Shown here one piece after another: positions 8,783-16,565 of a stretch of 64,000 nucleotides of DNA. The stretch comes from Bacteroidia bacterium (lineage in GTDB: Bacteria; Bacteroidota; Bacteroidia; B-17B0; Aurantibacillaceae), in NCBI GenBank assembly GCA_016787785.1, contig JAEUTO010000009.1, positions 62,001 through 126,000 of the forward strand, written 5' to 3'. The translations under genes were made by a program, and so were the position numbers. The notes under the pieces were generated by a model that was not told the origin of the DNA, did not search any database, and saw only the letters and a program-made list of their open reading frames with translations. How positions within the stretch are numbered: position 1 is the stretch's first letter; the number at the start of each line of letters is the position of its first letter.

Positions 8783-9538
8783 ATGTTCATATCCAAATCC
8801 ATATTATTCTTTAGTAGCATTATTTTTTTATTAATGGGCTATATTGTTTATTTATGGATCAAAGCCAAGCGGTTAAATAAAATTCACCAAAAGCTCCAAT
8901 CTGATCTTAAAATTCTTGAAAATAAAGTAAATTCCTTTGAACTTGAAGGGATCAAATACAAGATCAATCCGCATTTATTCAAAAATATTTTAAATTCTAT
9001 TCAATCACATGCTTACCAAACCTACTTTTCGCTTGATAAACTAAGTAATGTGTTGGATTATATACTTTATGAAACCGACAAACAATTTGTTAGTGTGAAA
9101 GAAGAAATGGATTTTGCCTTGAATTTGATCGAAATAAACAAATTGAAATTAAGTCCGTTATTTGATATTAAGATCAAAAACAGAATTAACGAAGAACATC
9201 CTTTATTCGGCCAGGAATTGCTGGCGCCTATGATATCGGTTGACTTGATTGAGAATGCTTTTAAGCATGCCGACTTGCAAAGTGCTGATTCGTTCATCTC
9301 CATTACATTTGAATTGAAAGACGATTTTTTCGCATTAACTGTTGCCAACAAGATCAGTTCAAAACCAAATCTTAAAAAGCCAAATAGTGGCCTTGGAAAA
9401 GAAAGTATGCAAAAACGTTTGGATATTATTTATAAGGATTGTTACAAATTGGAACAGTTTATAGAGAATGATGTTTTTATTTCACACCTAAAATTAAATT
9501 TGTTTGAATACAAAGCTAAAATGCTTGCTGCTGGATGA
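8783..9538 (+). CDS. LytS-type sensor histidine kinase
   Basis: About 251 residues from ATG 8783 (262 if ATG 8750 is used). One N-terminal transmembrane helix (about 3-27) is followed by a His-kinase region of the LytS/YehU type (KYKINPHLFKNILNSIQS, phospho-acceptor His near residue 71) and an HATPase_c domain with N-box DLIENAFKHA and G-box NSGLGKES. It lacks a large sensor domain, so the signal is probably sensed at or in the membrane or through a partner. Its 3' end overlaps the response regulator gene by 35 bases, a strong sign that they are translated together as a pair. Confidence 0.85.
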   Translation: MFISKSILFFSSIIFLLMGYIVYLWIKAKRLNKIHQKLQSDLKILENKVNSFELEGIKYKINPHLFKNILNSIQSHAYQTYFSLDKLSNVLDYILYETDKQFVSVKEEMDFALNLIEINKLKLSPLFDIKIKNRINEEHPLFGQELLAPMISVDLIENAFKHADLQSADSFISITFELKDDFFALTVANKISSKPNLKKPNSGLGKESMQKRLDIIYKDCYKLEQFIENDVFISHLKLNLFEYKAKMLAAG

Positions 9539-10229
9539 TGAACTACCGGCACTAAGCTATATAAAAGTTATGTGTGAACAGATCTCAAATGTTGAGGTTG
9601 TAAAAGCATTTGATGATCCAAAGAAATTCCTCGAAGCAATACAGCGATTAGATTTTAATACATGTATTTTAGATATTCAAATGCCTGGTGTCAGTGGTTT
9701 GGAAGTTGCAACTCATTTAAAAAATAAACTCATTATTTTTACAACTGCTCATAAAGAATTTGCGGCAGAAGCTTTTGATATTAACGCCATAGATTATATC
9801 AGGAAACCTATCCAAAAAGAACGTTTCGAAAAAGCAATAGCAAAAGCTTTGAATAGTTTAAATTCTCAGGGAGAAACACAAAAGAAGCAGGCCCTATGGA
9901 ATACAGATAAGGGTAGGGCAGTGTTAAATTTTAATGACATTCTCTATATTACTTCTTCTGAAACCGACAGCCGCGATAAGGTTGTGTATTTGAGCAGTGG
10001 CGCTAAAACTACTATCAAAAATGCAGGTTTCGAGCAGATCCTTTCGGTTCTTCCGGCCGCGAAGTTTTGCCGTATTAACAAAAAAGATGTTATTGCGCTT
10101 AAAACTGTACTGCATTTTACCTCTGATGAAATAACTACAAGCATCAGTTTAAAACCTAATTCGCAGGAAAATTTGTTGTTAAGCGAAGTTTACCGTGAGG
10201 AGTTCAAACAAAAGATCAGGTCATTCTAA
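9504..10229 (+). CDS. LytTR-family response regulator
   Basis: 241 residues. The receiver domain (1-115) has acidic pair DDE near residue 11, phospho-Asp in CILDIQMPG near 53, Thr in FTTAH and Lys in IRKP. The C-terminal half is a LytTR DNA-binding domain (DILYITSSETDSRDKVVYL, FCRINKKDVI). No ATG is available at the N-terminus: the frame opens with TTG at 9504 inside the kinase gene, and that start fits the receiver fold. It is the cognate partner of the kinase before it, and its targets are not evident. Confidence 0.85.
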   Translation: MNTKLKCLLLDDELPALSYIKVMCEQISNVEVVKAFDDPKKFLEAIQRLDFNTCILDIQMPGVSGLEVATHLKNKLIIFTTAHKEFAAEAFDINAIDYIRKPIQKERFEKAIAKALNSLNSQGETQKKQALWNTDKGRAVLNFNDILYITSSETDSRDKVVYLSSGAKTTIKNAGFEQILSVLPAAKFCRINKKDVIALKTVLHFTSDEITTSISLKPNSQENLLLSEVYREEFKQKIRSF

Positions 10230-10284
10230 AATCTAAGGATTTCGTTACATTTTTTTTGCCTTTTATTACATAAGAATTACCTTC

Positions 10285-10317
10285 TTTGCGTTACTATTTA
10301 TAATGCGCGTACTTTTG
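10285..10317 (+). promoter_or_regulatory. Promoter of the antiporter gene
   Basis: TTTG at 10285-10288 and TACTTTTG at 10310-10317 match the Bacteroidota -33 and -7 elements with 21 bases between them. The ATG follows at 10352, leaving a leader of roughly 28 bases. Confidence 0.6.
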
Positions 10318-10351
10318 TAAAAGCAAAAAATCAATACAAAATAAAGCGCGT

Positions 10352-12631
10352 ATGAGTAGTGTTAAAAACATGTTGTTTTATGTTTTTACCGTCGGCGGTT
10401 TTTTTTGCCTTATGTATCTTATTGTTTTAAAAGGTACGCCTCTTGAGGCAGGTAAAATTACAAAGGTTCAAACTGTACCAAAATCAAACAGTATTGGCCA
10501 GATCACCGATACGCTACATCACAACGTTACGCACCCTTTAGCAATTCTTTTATTGCAAATAATTACCATTATAATTGCGGCGCGTATATTTGGCTTTATT
10601 TTTAAAAAGATCGGACAACCCACCGTAATAGGCGAAATAATTGCCGGCATTTTTTTAGGCCCCTCATTTATAGGCATGTTCTTTCCAGAATTCTCTTTGT
10701 TTTTATTTCCAAAATCATCTTTGCCAAATCTCCAGTTCATTAGCCAAATAGGTTTGATCCTCTTTATGTTCATTGTAGGAATGGAACTTGATCTAAAGAC
10801 GTTGAGGAAAAAAGCGCACGAGGCTGTCATCATCAGCCATGCAAGTATTATTTTCCCCTTTGCTTTAGGCATGGGTCTGGCCTATATTATCTATCAAACT
10901 TATGCGCCTGAAAATATTAATTTTTTATCTTTCTCACTATTTATTGGTATTTCCATGAGTATAACTGCCTTTCCGGTTTTGGCAAGAATTGTACAGGAAA
11001 GGCAACTTACCAAAACACGCATTGGCACAATTGTAATTACTTGCGCCGCGGCAGATGATATTACTGCCTGGTGTATTTTAGCAGCAGTTATTGCTATTGT
11101 AAAAGCTGGTTCGGTTGTAAGTTCTATTTATATTATTGCCATGGCAGTTGCTTATGTTTTTTTAATGCTAAAAGTTGTTCAACCTTTTTTAAAGCGGTTA
11201 GGAGATATTTATTCGCATCAGGATACGCTTAGCAAACCCGTTGTAGCTATTTTTTTTACAACACTGCTTATTTCGTCCTATTTAACAGAAGTGATAGGTA
11301 TACATGCCTTGTTCGGCGCTTTTATGGCTGGCGCAATCATGCCGCAAAATTTGCATTTCAGGAACGTATTTATCGAAAAGGTTGAGGATGTTTCGCTGGT
11401 ATTATTACTTCCTTTATTTTTTGTATTCACAGGGCTAAGAACGCAAATTGGTTTATTGAATGACGTTGACCTTTGGCAAACATGCGGGTTGATAGTTGCT
11501 GTTGCTGTTATTGGTAAATTTTTCGGAAGCGCTGTCGCAGCAAAAGTTGTTGGGCAATCCTGGAAGGATAGTTTAATGATAGGTGCTTTAATGAATACCC
11601 GCGGTTTAATGGAGTTGATAGTTTTGAATATTGGTTTCGATCTTGGCATATTGCCGCCTTCTATTTTTGCTATGATGGTGATTATGGCCTTAGCTACGAC
11701 TTTTATGACCGGTCCTGCGCTTGATCTTATTAATTATGTTTTCAAAGATAAAAAAGAGGATGTTTTGGCCAGTGAGGTACAAAAACATAACAAATATAAA
11801 ATTCTATTTTCTTTTGGCGATTCAGAACGCGGTAAAAGTATGATTCGTATAGTGAATTCTCTTGTTGGTAAAACTGCCAACAATTGTTTAATATCTGCCT
11901 TGCATCTTGAGCCGAGTAATGAATTGCATCAATACAATATTCGCGAAGTAGAAAGAGATAGTTTTAAACCTATTAAGCGCGAAGCGAATAAATACAATCT
12001 TGCAGTACAAACTCAATTTAAACCGACACTGGATTTTGAAAAAGAAATAATTGACACTGCCAATCAAGGCGATTACGATCTTTTAATTGTTGGCATGGGT
12101 CAATCTATGTATGAAGGAAGTTTTTTAGGAAAAATAATTGGTATTACCACAACAATTATTAATCCGGAAAAATTATTTAATACATTGGCTGGTAACGAAA
12201 AAATAATTGGTAATAATGGTTTTGATAACAGAACTAATGCCATCGTTAGATCTGTAAAAATGGAACTGGGAATATTTGCCGACAAAGGATTAAAAAAGGT
12301 GGATGATGTTGTTATTATAATGCTTAACAACGAAGACGAATTTTTAATGAACTACGCGCAAAAAATGATCAATAATAATGCTTCACGCATTATGATAATA
12401 GATTATTATGACAAAATAAAGCAGAGTCTAACGATTAAAGAAACGATAAGAGCCATTGAACATCATGCGCCAAACCATATTGCTCTTTATCCTAAAGAGA
12501 ACCTGACGGCAGATTTTTTACAAAACAAAGATCTTGGTTTATTAAGTCTTGGTGCATGGAACTATTTTATTGAGAACGAACCCGAGTGGTTAGCACATGT
12601 ACCATCTTTATTGATTCTAAAAAAAGCGTAG
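10352..12631 (+). CDS. CPA2-family cation:proton antiporter with C-terminal Usp-like domain
   Basis: 759 residues. After an isolated N-terminal helix (9-27), residues 65-450 form a Na+/H+ exchanger domain with about 12 helices and the family motifs GQPTVIGEIIAGIFLGPSF and ITCAAADDITAW (the AADD-type ion-binding pair). The cytosolic C-terminal 280 residues resemble universal stress protein folds (YKILFSFGDSERGKSMIRIV; YDLLIVGMG). This is the architecture of K+/H+ or Na+/H+ antiporters of the KefB/NhaS class in Bacteroidota. It probably controls cytosolic pH or K+. A promoter is visible upstream. Confidence 0.9.
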   Translation: MSSVKNMLFYVFTVGGFFCLMYLIVLKGTPLEAGKITKVQTVPKSNSIGQITDTLHHNVTHPLAILLLQIITIIIAARIFGFIFKKIGQPTVIGEIIAGIFLGPSFIGMFFPEFSLFLFPKSSLPNLQFISQIGLILFMFIVGMELDLKTLRKKAHEAVIISHASIIFPFALGMGLAYIIYQTYAPENINFLSFSLFIGISMSITAFPVLARIVQERQLTKTRIGTIVITCAAADDITAWCILAAVIAIVKAGSVVSSIYIIAMAVAYVFLMLKVVQPFLKRLGDIYSHQDTLSKPVVAIFFTTLLISSYLTEVIGIHALFGAFMAGAIMPQNLHFRNVFIEKVEDVSLVLLLPLFFVFTGLRTQIGLLNDVDLWQTCGLIVAVAVIGKFFGSAVAAKVVGQSWKDSLMIGALMNTRGLMELIVLNIGFDLGILPPSIFAMMVIMALATTFMTGPALDLINYVFKDKKEDVLASEVQKHNKYKILFSFGDSERGKSMIRIVNSLVGKTANNCLISALHLEPSNELHQYNIREVERDSFKPIKREANKYNLAVQTQFKPTLDFEKEIIDTANQGDYDLLIVGMGQSMYEGSFLGKIIGITTTIINPEKLFNTLAGNEKIIGNNGFDNRTNAIVRSVKMELGIFADKGLKKVDDVVIIMLNNEDEFLMNYAQKMINNNASRIMIIDYYDKIKQSLTIKETIRAIEHHAPNHIALYPKENLTADFLQNKDLGLLSLGAWNYFIENEPEWLAHVPSLLILKKA

Positions 12632-12637
12632 TGTGGC

Positions 12638-13012
12638 TTATATCAGTATGCCTTTTGATACCCAGTTAATAGCCCTTTTTATTTCTTTGTGGGGAAATGC
12701 CTTAAACTCTCCGGGTACAAGAAAACTGAAGATCATTGTAAAAAATTTAATGAGCTTTGAATCGGTTATGATAGCAGCGCGATTCCATTTGGTAATATGT
12801 CTTAATCCCATCAACACATCTTTTATCCATGCAAAAAAAGTAAAATCCCTCACCGAGGTTTTTAATACCAACATGTAATTTATTTGCCCCATTTTTTCTA
12901 CATGTTTTTCAACACAGGGTATTACCACCTCCTCAAAGTCTTTTTTTGTTACCTTCCATTCAGCTTTAAAGCCTATCATATTTGGAGGAAGATCTAATAT
13001 CTGATACATCAT
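12638..13012 (-). CDS. SpoIIAA-like (STAS-fold) protein
   Basis: 124 residues, running towards the antiporter gene with six bases between the ends. The pattern KKDFEEVVIPCVEKHVEKMGQINYMLVL, then WIKDVLMGLRHITKWNRAAIITD and ending with GEFKAFPHKEIKRAINWV matches the DUF3478/SpoIIAA-like family. The W-x-x-D-xx-x-G-L and F-x-x-xx-AxxW elements are typical. These small cytosolic proteins are often stress-induced and their biochemical role is unclear. An overlapping plus-strand frame is a shadow. Confidence 0.75.
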   Translation of the reverse strand: MMYQILDLPPNMIGFKAEWKVTKKDFEEVVIPCVEKHVEKMGQINYMLVLKTSVRDFTFFAWIKDVLMGLRHITKWNRAAIITDSKLIKFFTMIFSFLVPGEFKAFPHKEIKRAINWVSKGILI

Positions 13013-13107
13013 AATACGTGGTTTTAATTTAATCGATGCAAAACAAATGCCAATGCCTTGTTACCGATAAGCAGTTGTTAAACTTCGATAAATACTTTCA
13101 GTTTTAA

Positions 13108-13124
13108 TAGTTTGGTACAAACTA
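13108..13124. promoter_or_regulatory. Perfect 17-bp palindrome, operator-like
   Basis: TAGTTTG-GTA-CAAACTA reads the same on both strands with a 3-bp centre. It lies in the 151-bp gap between the divergent SpoIIAA-like gene and the broken Hpt gene, 40 bp before the latter. No T-run follows. It could be the site of a dimeric repressor; no cognate is recognised. Confidence 0.45.
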
Positions 13125-13163
13125 AATAGCTGTGTAAACGTATAAATAGTAGATACTTCTTTT

Positions 13164-13436
13164 ATGCAGCACTCAAAAAAAAATAATAAATCGGTTGTCG
13201 AAAAACATTATAGCTACGATCTAAGTGAACTTATTCAATTAAGTAACGGTAGTAACGACTTTGTTGCAAATATGATAGAGATATTTATTAGAAAATCTGC
13301 CGGCACTATTGCTAAAATTGAAAGTGACTAGAAAGAAATTTCGTTACATGCTCATAAAGCAGCGTCTGAAAAATCGGTAGGAACGAGTAGTGTTTTTATG
13401 ATCGCAATTTTTAAACTGAACCATCGTACTAACTAA
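13164..13436 (+). pseudogene. Broken Hpt (histidine phosphotransfer) domain gene
   Basis: ATG at 13164 opens a frame with Hpt-like sequence (YDLSELIQLSNGSNDFVANM, then IEIFIRKSAGTIAKIESD) that meets TAG at 13329. The same frame continues as KEISLHAHKAASEKSVGTSS to TAA at 13434. A W-to-stop change (TGG to TAG) fits the usual D-W before the conserved region. The usual HAHKLKPS motif is also eroded (HAHKAASEK). About 90 codons remain, and the C-terminal helix is short or missing. It is probably a recently decayed phosphorelay gene; a functional 55-residue N-terminal piece is unlikely because it would lack the phospho-His. Confidence 0.65.
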
Positions 13437-13458
13437 TTTGTTCTAAAAAACATGTTCA

Positions 13459-13944
13459 TTATTTTCGTTTAAAATAAGGCATTATTACATATGTTAAAAC
13501 AAAACCTGAAACAATCCCTTCAATTCCAACAATTCCTGCAATACACGGTACCACGGGGTTTAAAAATTTACCGAAACTGGAATTTGTTTGTATGAAGGTT
13601 ACAAACGCAGGATCCATTTTTAAATACAAGGCTATAAAAATAACATATGGAATAGTTGCGGCAAGTGTTACCTGAATTCCAACACGGATGCCTCTTAAAT
13701 AATCTACCTTGTGGGCTATTTTACTGCTGCAAAAATACTCTGCAACAAGGATACCGGCTAAAAGGAAAAATAGATTTAACAATCTTAAATAAAAGATCTG
13801 TTCCACAGCAAAATTCCTTAAGAGTAAAAAATACCCCATTAAAACTATCGACACAACTGCACCGACGCTAATCGATATTGTTGAAATTGATGAATCACTT
13901 TTTTTAAAGTGTTTGTCTTTTGAATATACCTGTGTAGTTTCCAT
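13459..13944 (-). CDS. DUF4199-like membrane protein
   Basis: 161 residues with four predicted transmembrane helices (about 27-47, 55-72, 88-110 and 135-157) and short charged linkers. Length, helix pattern and the motif YLRGIRVGIQVTLAATIPYV fit the DUF4199 family found across Bacteroidota. Function is unknown. It stands alone, running away from pbpC with 125 bp between their ends. Confidence 0.6.
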   Translation of the reverse strand: METTQVYSKDKHFKKSDSSISTISISVGAVVSIVLMGYFLLLRNFAVEQIFYLRLLNLFFLLAGILVAEYFCSSKIAHKVDYLRGIRVGIQVTLAATIPYVIFIALYLKMDPAFVTFIQTNSSFGKFLNPVVPCIAGIVGIEGIVSGFVLTYVIMPYFKRK

Positions 13945-14069
13945 AATGAACGTTTTTAATTACAATATTTGTTTATTACTTATTTTTACGTTCAAGTTTA
14001 ATGCCAGCAGGAAATTTTTTATGAATTGTTAATTTTCGGGCTTAACTGGGTAAACAGATGGGCAAAATT

Positions 14070-16454
14070 TTAGTTGTCTCTCCCCAATGTCTCAAATTTC
14101 ATGGATAATGATATCCCATTCTCATCAATTAGCATTAATTTATGTTTGCCAATGGATGGATTTAACGCCAACTGATGGATCTCTTTTGTTTCTCCAATAA
14201 ACTCATCATCCAAATGCCAGAATACTTTGGTGTTTACATTCCGATGCGCTGCTTCAAAAACAGTGCGACCCGTTCTTCCATCGATCTCAATTGGCACATA
14301 TATTTTACTGTTTGGTTTTGGATATAAAACGGCGATAGCCTTGTCAGATATTTTTGCCAGGCACTCGGGTTTAAAATCAGGAAGCACCCTGTAATTGGGA
14401 TGATTGAATTTATAATACCTCTCCACTAAAGGCGGAAGAATGAACCAGGTAACATGTTTCATATTATAAACGTTCTCGCATTCGCTATCAACCCTGTACA
14501 ATTTATTTTTTGTAAGGTGTATGATCTGATGATAAGGACAGGCGGTTGTATTTGAACAATTTTTTGGCATCCAAACCAATTCGGTTTTTTCGCATAGGTC
14601 AGAAGCTCGGTGACCACTTTCGCTACACATATTTATTTTGCTCATACCATCCCGGGGTTCTGCAAACCAGGATGAAGATCGCGGTAATTGCGCAAATACA
14701 TCAAACAATAAAGGTGCTGCAGCTTTTATTCCGGTTAATCCCGGTCGACCTTCGCCATCGGCATTACCTATCCAAACCGCTACAACATAATCGGGGGTAA
14801 TGCCAATAGCCCAGGCATCTCTAAAACCAAAACTTGTTCCAGTTTTCCATGCAATTTTTTGTGCTGAAGCAAAAGCCCGCCAGTTGCCGTCTTCATCCGG
14901 GCGATTAACATCTACCATTGCCTGAAAGGTACTATAGATGGATGCTTTATCGGTTTTTAATTTTAAATTATTTTTTTCTTTATTTTTCTTGTCTAATTTT
15001 TTGTTTTTTTCTGTAACCAATAAAATGGGTTTGCTTTTACCAAATTTTAATTCCTGGGCCATTTGCGTGTAGGCTTTACTTAATTCATCCAGTCGTGCTT
15101 CTGCACCACCAAGTATTAAAGAGAGGCCATAATGTTTTGCAGGTTTGTGTAAAGTAGTTATACCATAATTTTTAAGGTCGCGGTGAAATTTTTCGAGGCC
15201 ATATTCATTTAGCAAACGCACCATGGGAATATTTAAACTTCTTGCAAGTGCTTTATTAGCGGCAACAGCACCGTCATACTGTTTCGTAAAATTCTTTGGC
15301 GAGAAACTTCCAAATTGTGTTGGAATATCCGGGATCAACATGTTTGGTGTAATTAATCCATCCTCTAAACATTTTGCGTATAAAAAAGGTTTTAAGATAC
15401 TACCGGTACTTCTTGGTGCGCTAATGCAATCTACATCGCTACTATATTCTTTATTTGTCGATCTTGTATTTCCTATATAAGCTAAAACTTTTCCGGTTTT
15501 CACAGAAGTAATAATAACGGCGCCATTAAAAATTTTATTTTCCTGTAAACGTTCGCTATGTATTTGTAAAAGTTGTGCGGTTTTTTGTTGCAAGTTATTA
15601 TCAAGTGTACTTTGTATGGTTTTTCCTTTATATCCTTCTTTTATTAATTTGGCCAATAAATGCGGTGCGAGTTGTGGCAATGGCAAAGGCTTATCCGGCA
15701 ATGGTTCTGAAAGCGCCAAATGATACGTTGTTTCATCTATTTTTTTTATATCATACAAACGTTTTAATAACCGGTTGCGTTTATCCAATAAACGTTTGTG
15801 GTTTTTGCCTGGATAAATCAAACCCGGTGCATTTGGTAAAACGGCTAACGTTGCGCTCTCTGCCCAACTCAAAGAATTCGAATTCCTGCCAAAATATCGC
15901 CAGGATGCAGCTTCCAAACCAACTACATTGTTACCGAACGGTGCGTTGGCGGTATAATAATTTAGAATCTCTTTTTTATCAAATCTTATTTCCATTCGGG
16001 TAGCAAGCAACATTTCTAGTACTTTTTCGCGCAGGGTACGGGCCGGATTTTTTTTCATGATACGTGCCAATTGCATGGTAAGTGTACTACCGCCACTAAC
16101 AACACGTTTATATTTTATATTTTGCGAAATAGCTCTGCCTATACCTCTTGCGCTAATTCCATAATGTCCGTAAAAATTCCTGTCCTCAAATTCTAAGAGA
16201 CAGATCTCAAATTTTGCTGGAATTGTCTTGCCGGCACTGAAACGCCATTGTCCATCCGCTGATATTTTGGCGCCCAGTAAATTACCGTCTTTATCCAGCA
16301 GAACCGTAGAAGTGCTGTTATTAAATAGCTCATCCGGCAGGCAATTAATGTACCATATTGTAAAAATGATGGCGAAAACCAGTAATGACCTGTTTCTCCA
16401 TTTTTTTATGGTGCTTTTATGTTGTTTGAAGGTATTAAAGGCTTTCCTTATCAT
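14070..16454 (-). CDS. pbpC: Penicillin-binding protein 1C
   Basis: 794 residues. After a short cytosolic tail and one membrane anchor (about 22-39), the glycosyltransferase 51 domain carries EDRNFYGHYGI (catalytic Glu90) and GGSTLTMQLARI. The transpeptidase domain has the serine motif STGSILKPF, SLN and KTGTSFGF. A C-terminal penicillin-binding protein 1C domain (BiPBP_C) ends the protein. It polymerises and cross-links peptidoglycan in the periplasm. In many bacteria it pairs with an alpha-2-macroglobulin-like lipoprotein (YfhM) in one operon. Here that gene lies about 4 kb upstream on the same strand, separated by a two-component system. Confidence 0.93.
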   Translation of the reverse strand: MIRKAFNTFKQHKSTIKKWRNRSLLVFAIIFTIWYINCLPDELFNNSTSTVLLDKDGNLLGAKISADGQWRFSAGKTIPAKFEICLLEFEDRNFYGHYGISARGIGRAISQNIKYKRVVSGGSTLTMQLARIMKKNPARTLREKVLEMLLATRMEIRFDKKEILNYYTANAPFGNNVVGLEAASWRYFGRNSNSLSWAESATLAVLPNAPGLIYPGKNHKRLLDKRNRLLKRLYDIKKIDETTYHLALSEPLPDKPLPLPQLAPHLLAKLIKEGYKGKTIQSTLDNNLQQKTAQLLQIHSERLQENKIFNGAVIITSVKTGKVLAYIGNTRSTNKEYSSDVDCISAPRSTGSILKPFLYAKCLEDGLITPNMLIPDIPTQFGSFSPKNFTKQYDGAVAANKALARSLNIPMVRLLNEYGLEKFHRDLKNYGITTLHKPAKHYGLSLILGGAEARLDELSKAYTQMAQELKFGKSKPILLVTEKNKKLDKKNKEKNNLKLKTDKASIYSTFQAMVDVNRPDEDGNWRAFASAQKIAWKTGTSFGFRDAWAIGITPDYVVAVWIGNADGEGRPGLTGIKAAAPLLFDVFAQLPRSSSWFAEPRDGMSKINMCSESGHRASDLCEKTELVWMPKNCSNTTACPYHQIIHLTKNKLYRVDSECENVYNMKHVTWFILPPLVERYYKFNHPNYRVLPDFKPECLAKISDKAIAVLYPKPNSKIYVPIEIDGRTGRTVFEAAHRNVNTKVFWHLDDEFIGETKEIHQLALNPSIGKHKLMLIDENGISLSMKFETLGRDN

Positions 16455-16535
16455 TTATAGGCCAAAAGTAGAGGGTATAAATGGCAAATTTTGAGGCTTT
16501 TATTATTCGCTGCACTTTTAGTGGAAAGTGTTTTT

Positions 16536-16543
16536 TATCTTTG
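16536..16543 (+). promoter_or_regulatory. Bacteroidota -7 box TATCTTTG
   Basis: A perfect TAnnTTTG match in the divergent gap between pbpC and the propeller kinase. Transcription would begin around 16548-16552, at or just after the TTG discussed for the kinase start. Confidence 0.5.
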
Positions 16544-16565
16544 ATTAATTGAAATTCCACTTTTT

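Noticed and set aside
12633-12878. 81-residue plus-strand frame after the antiporter
   Set aside because: It is antisense to the SpoIIAA-like gene, which has family motifs; the plus frame shows none.
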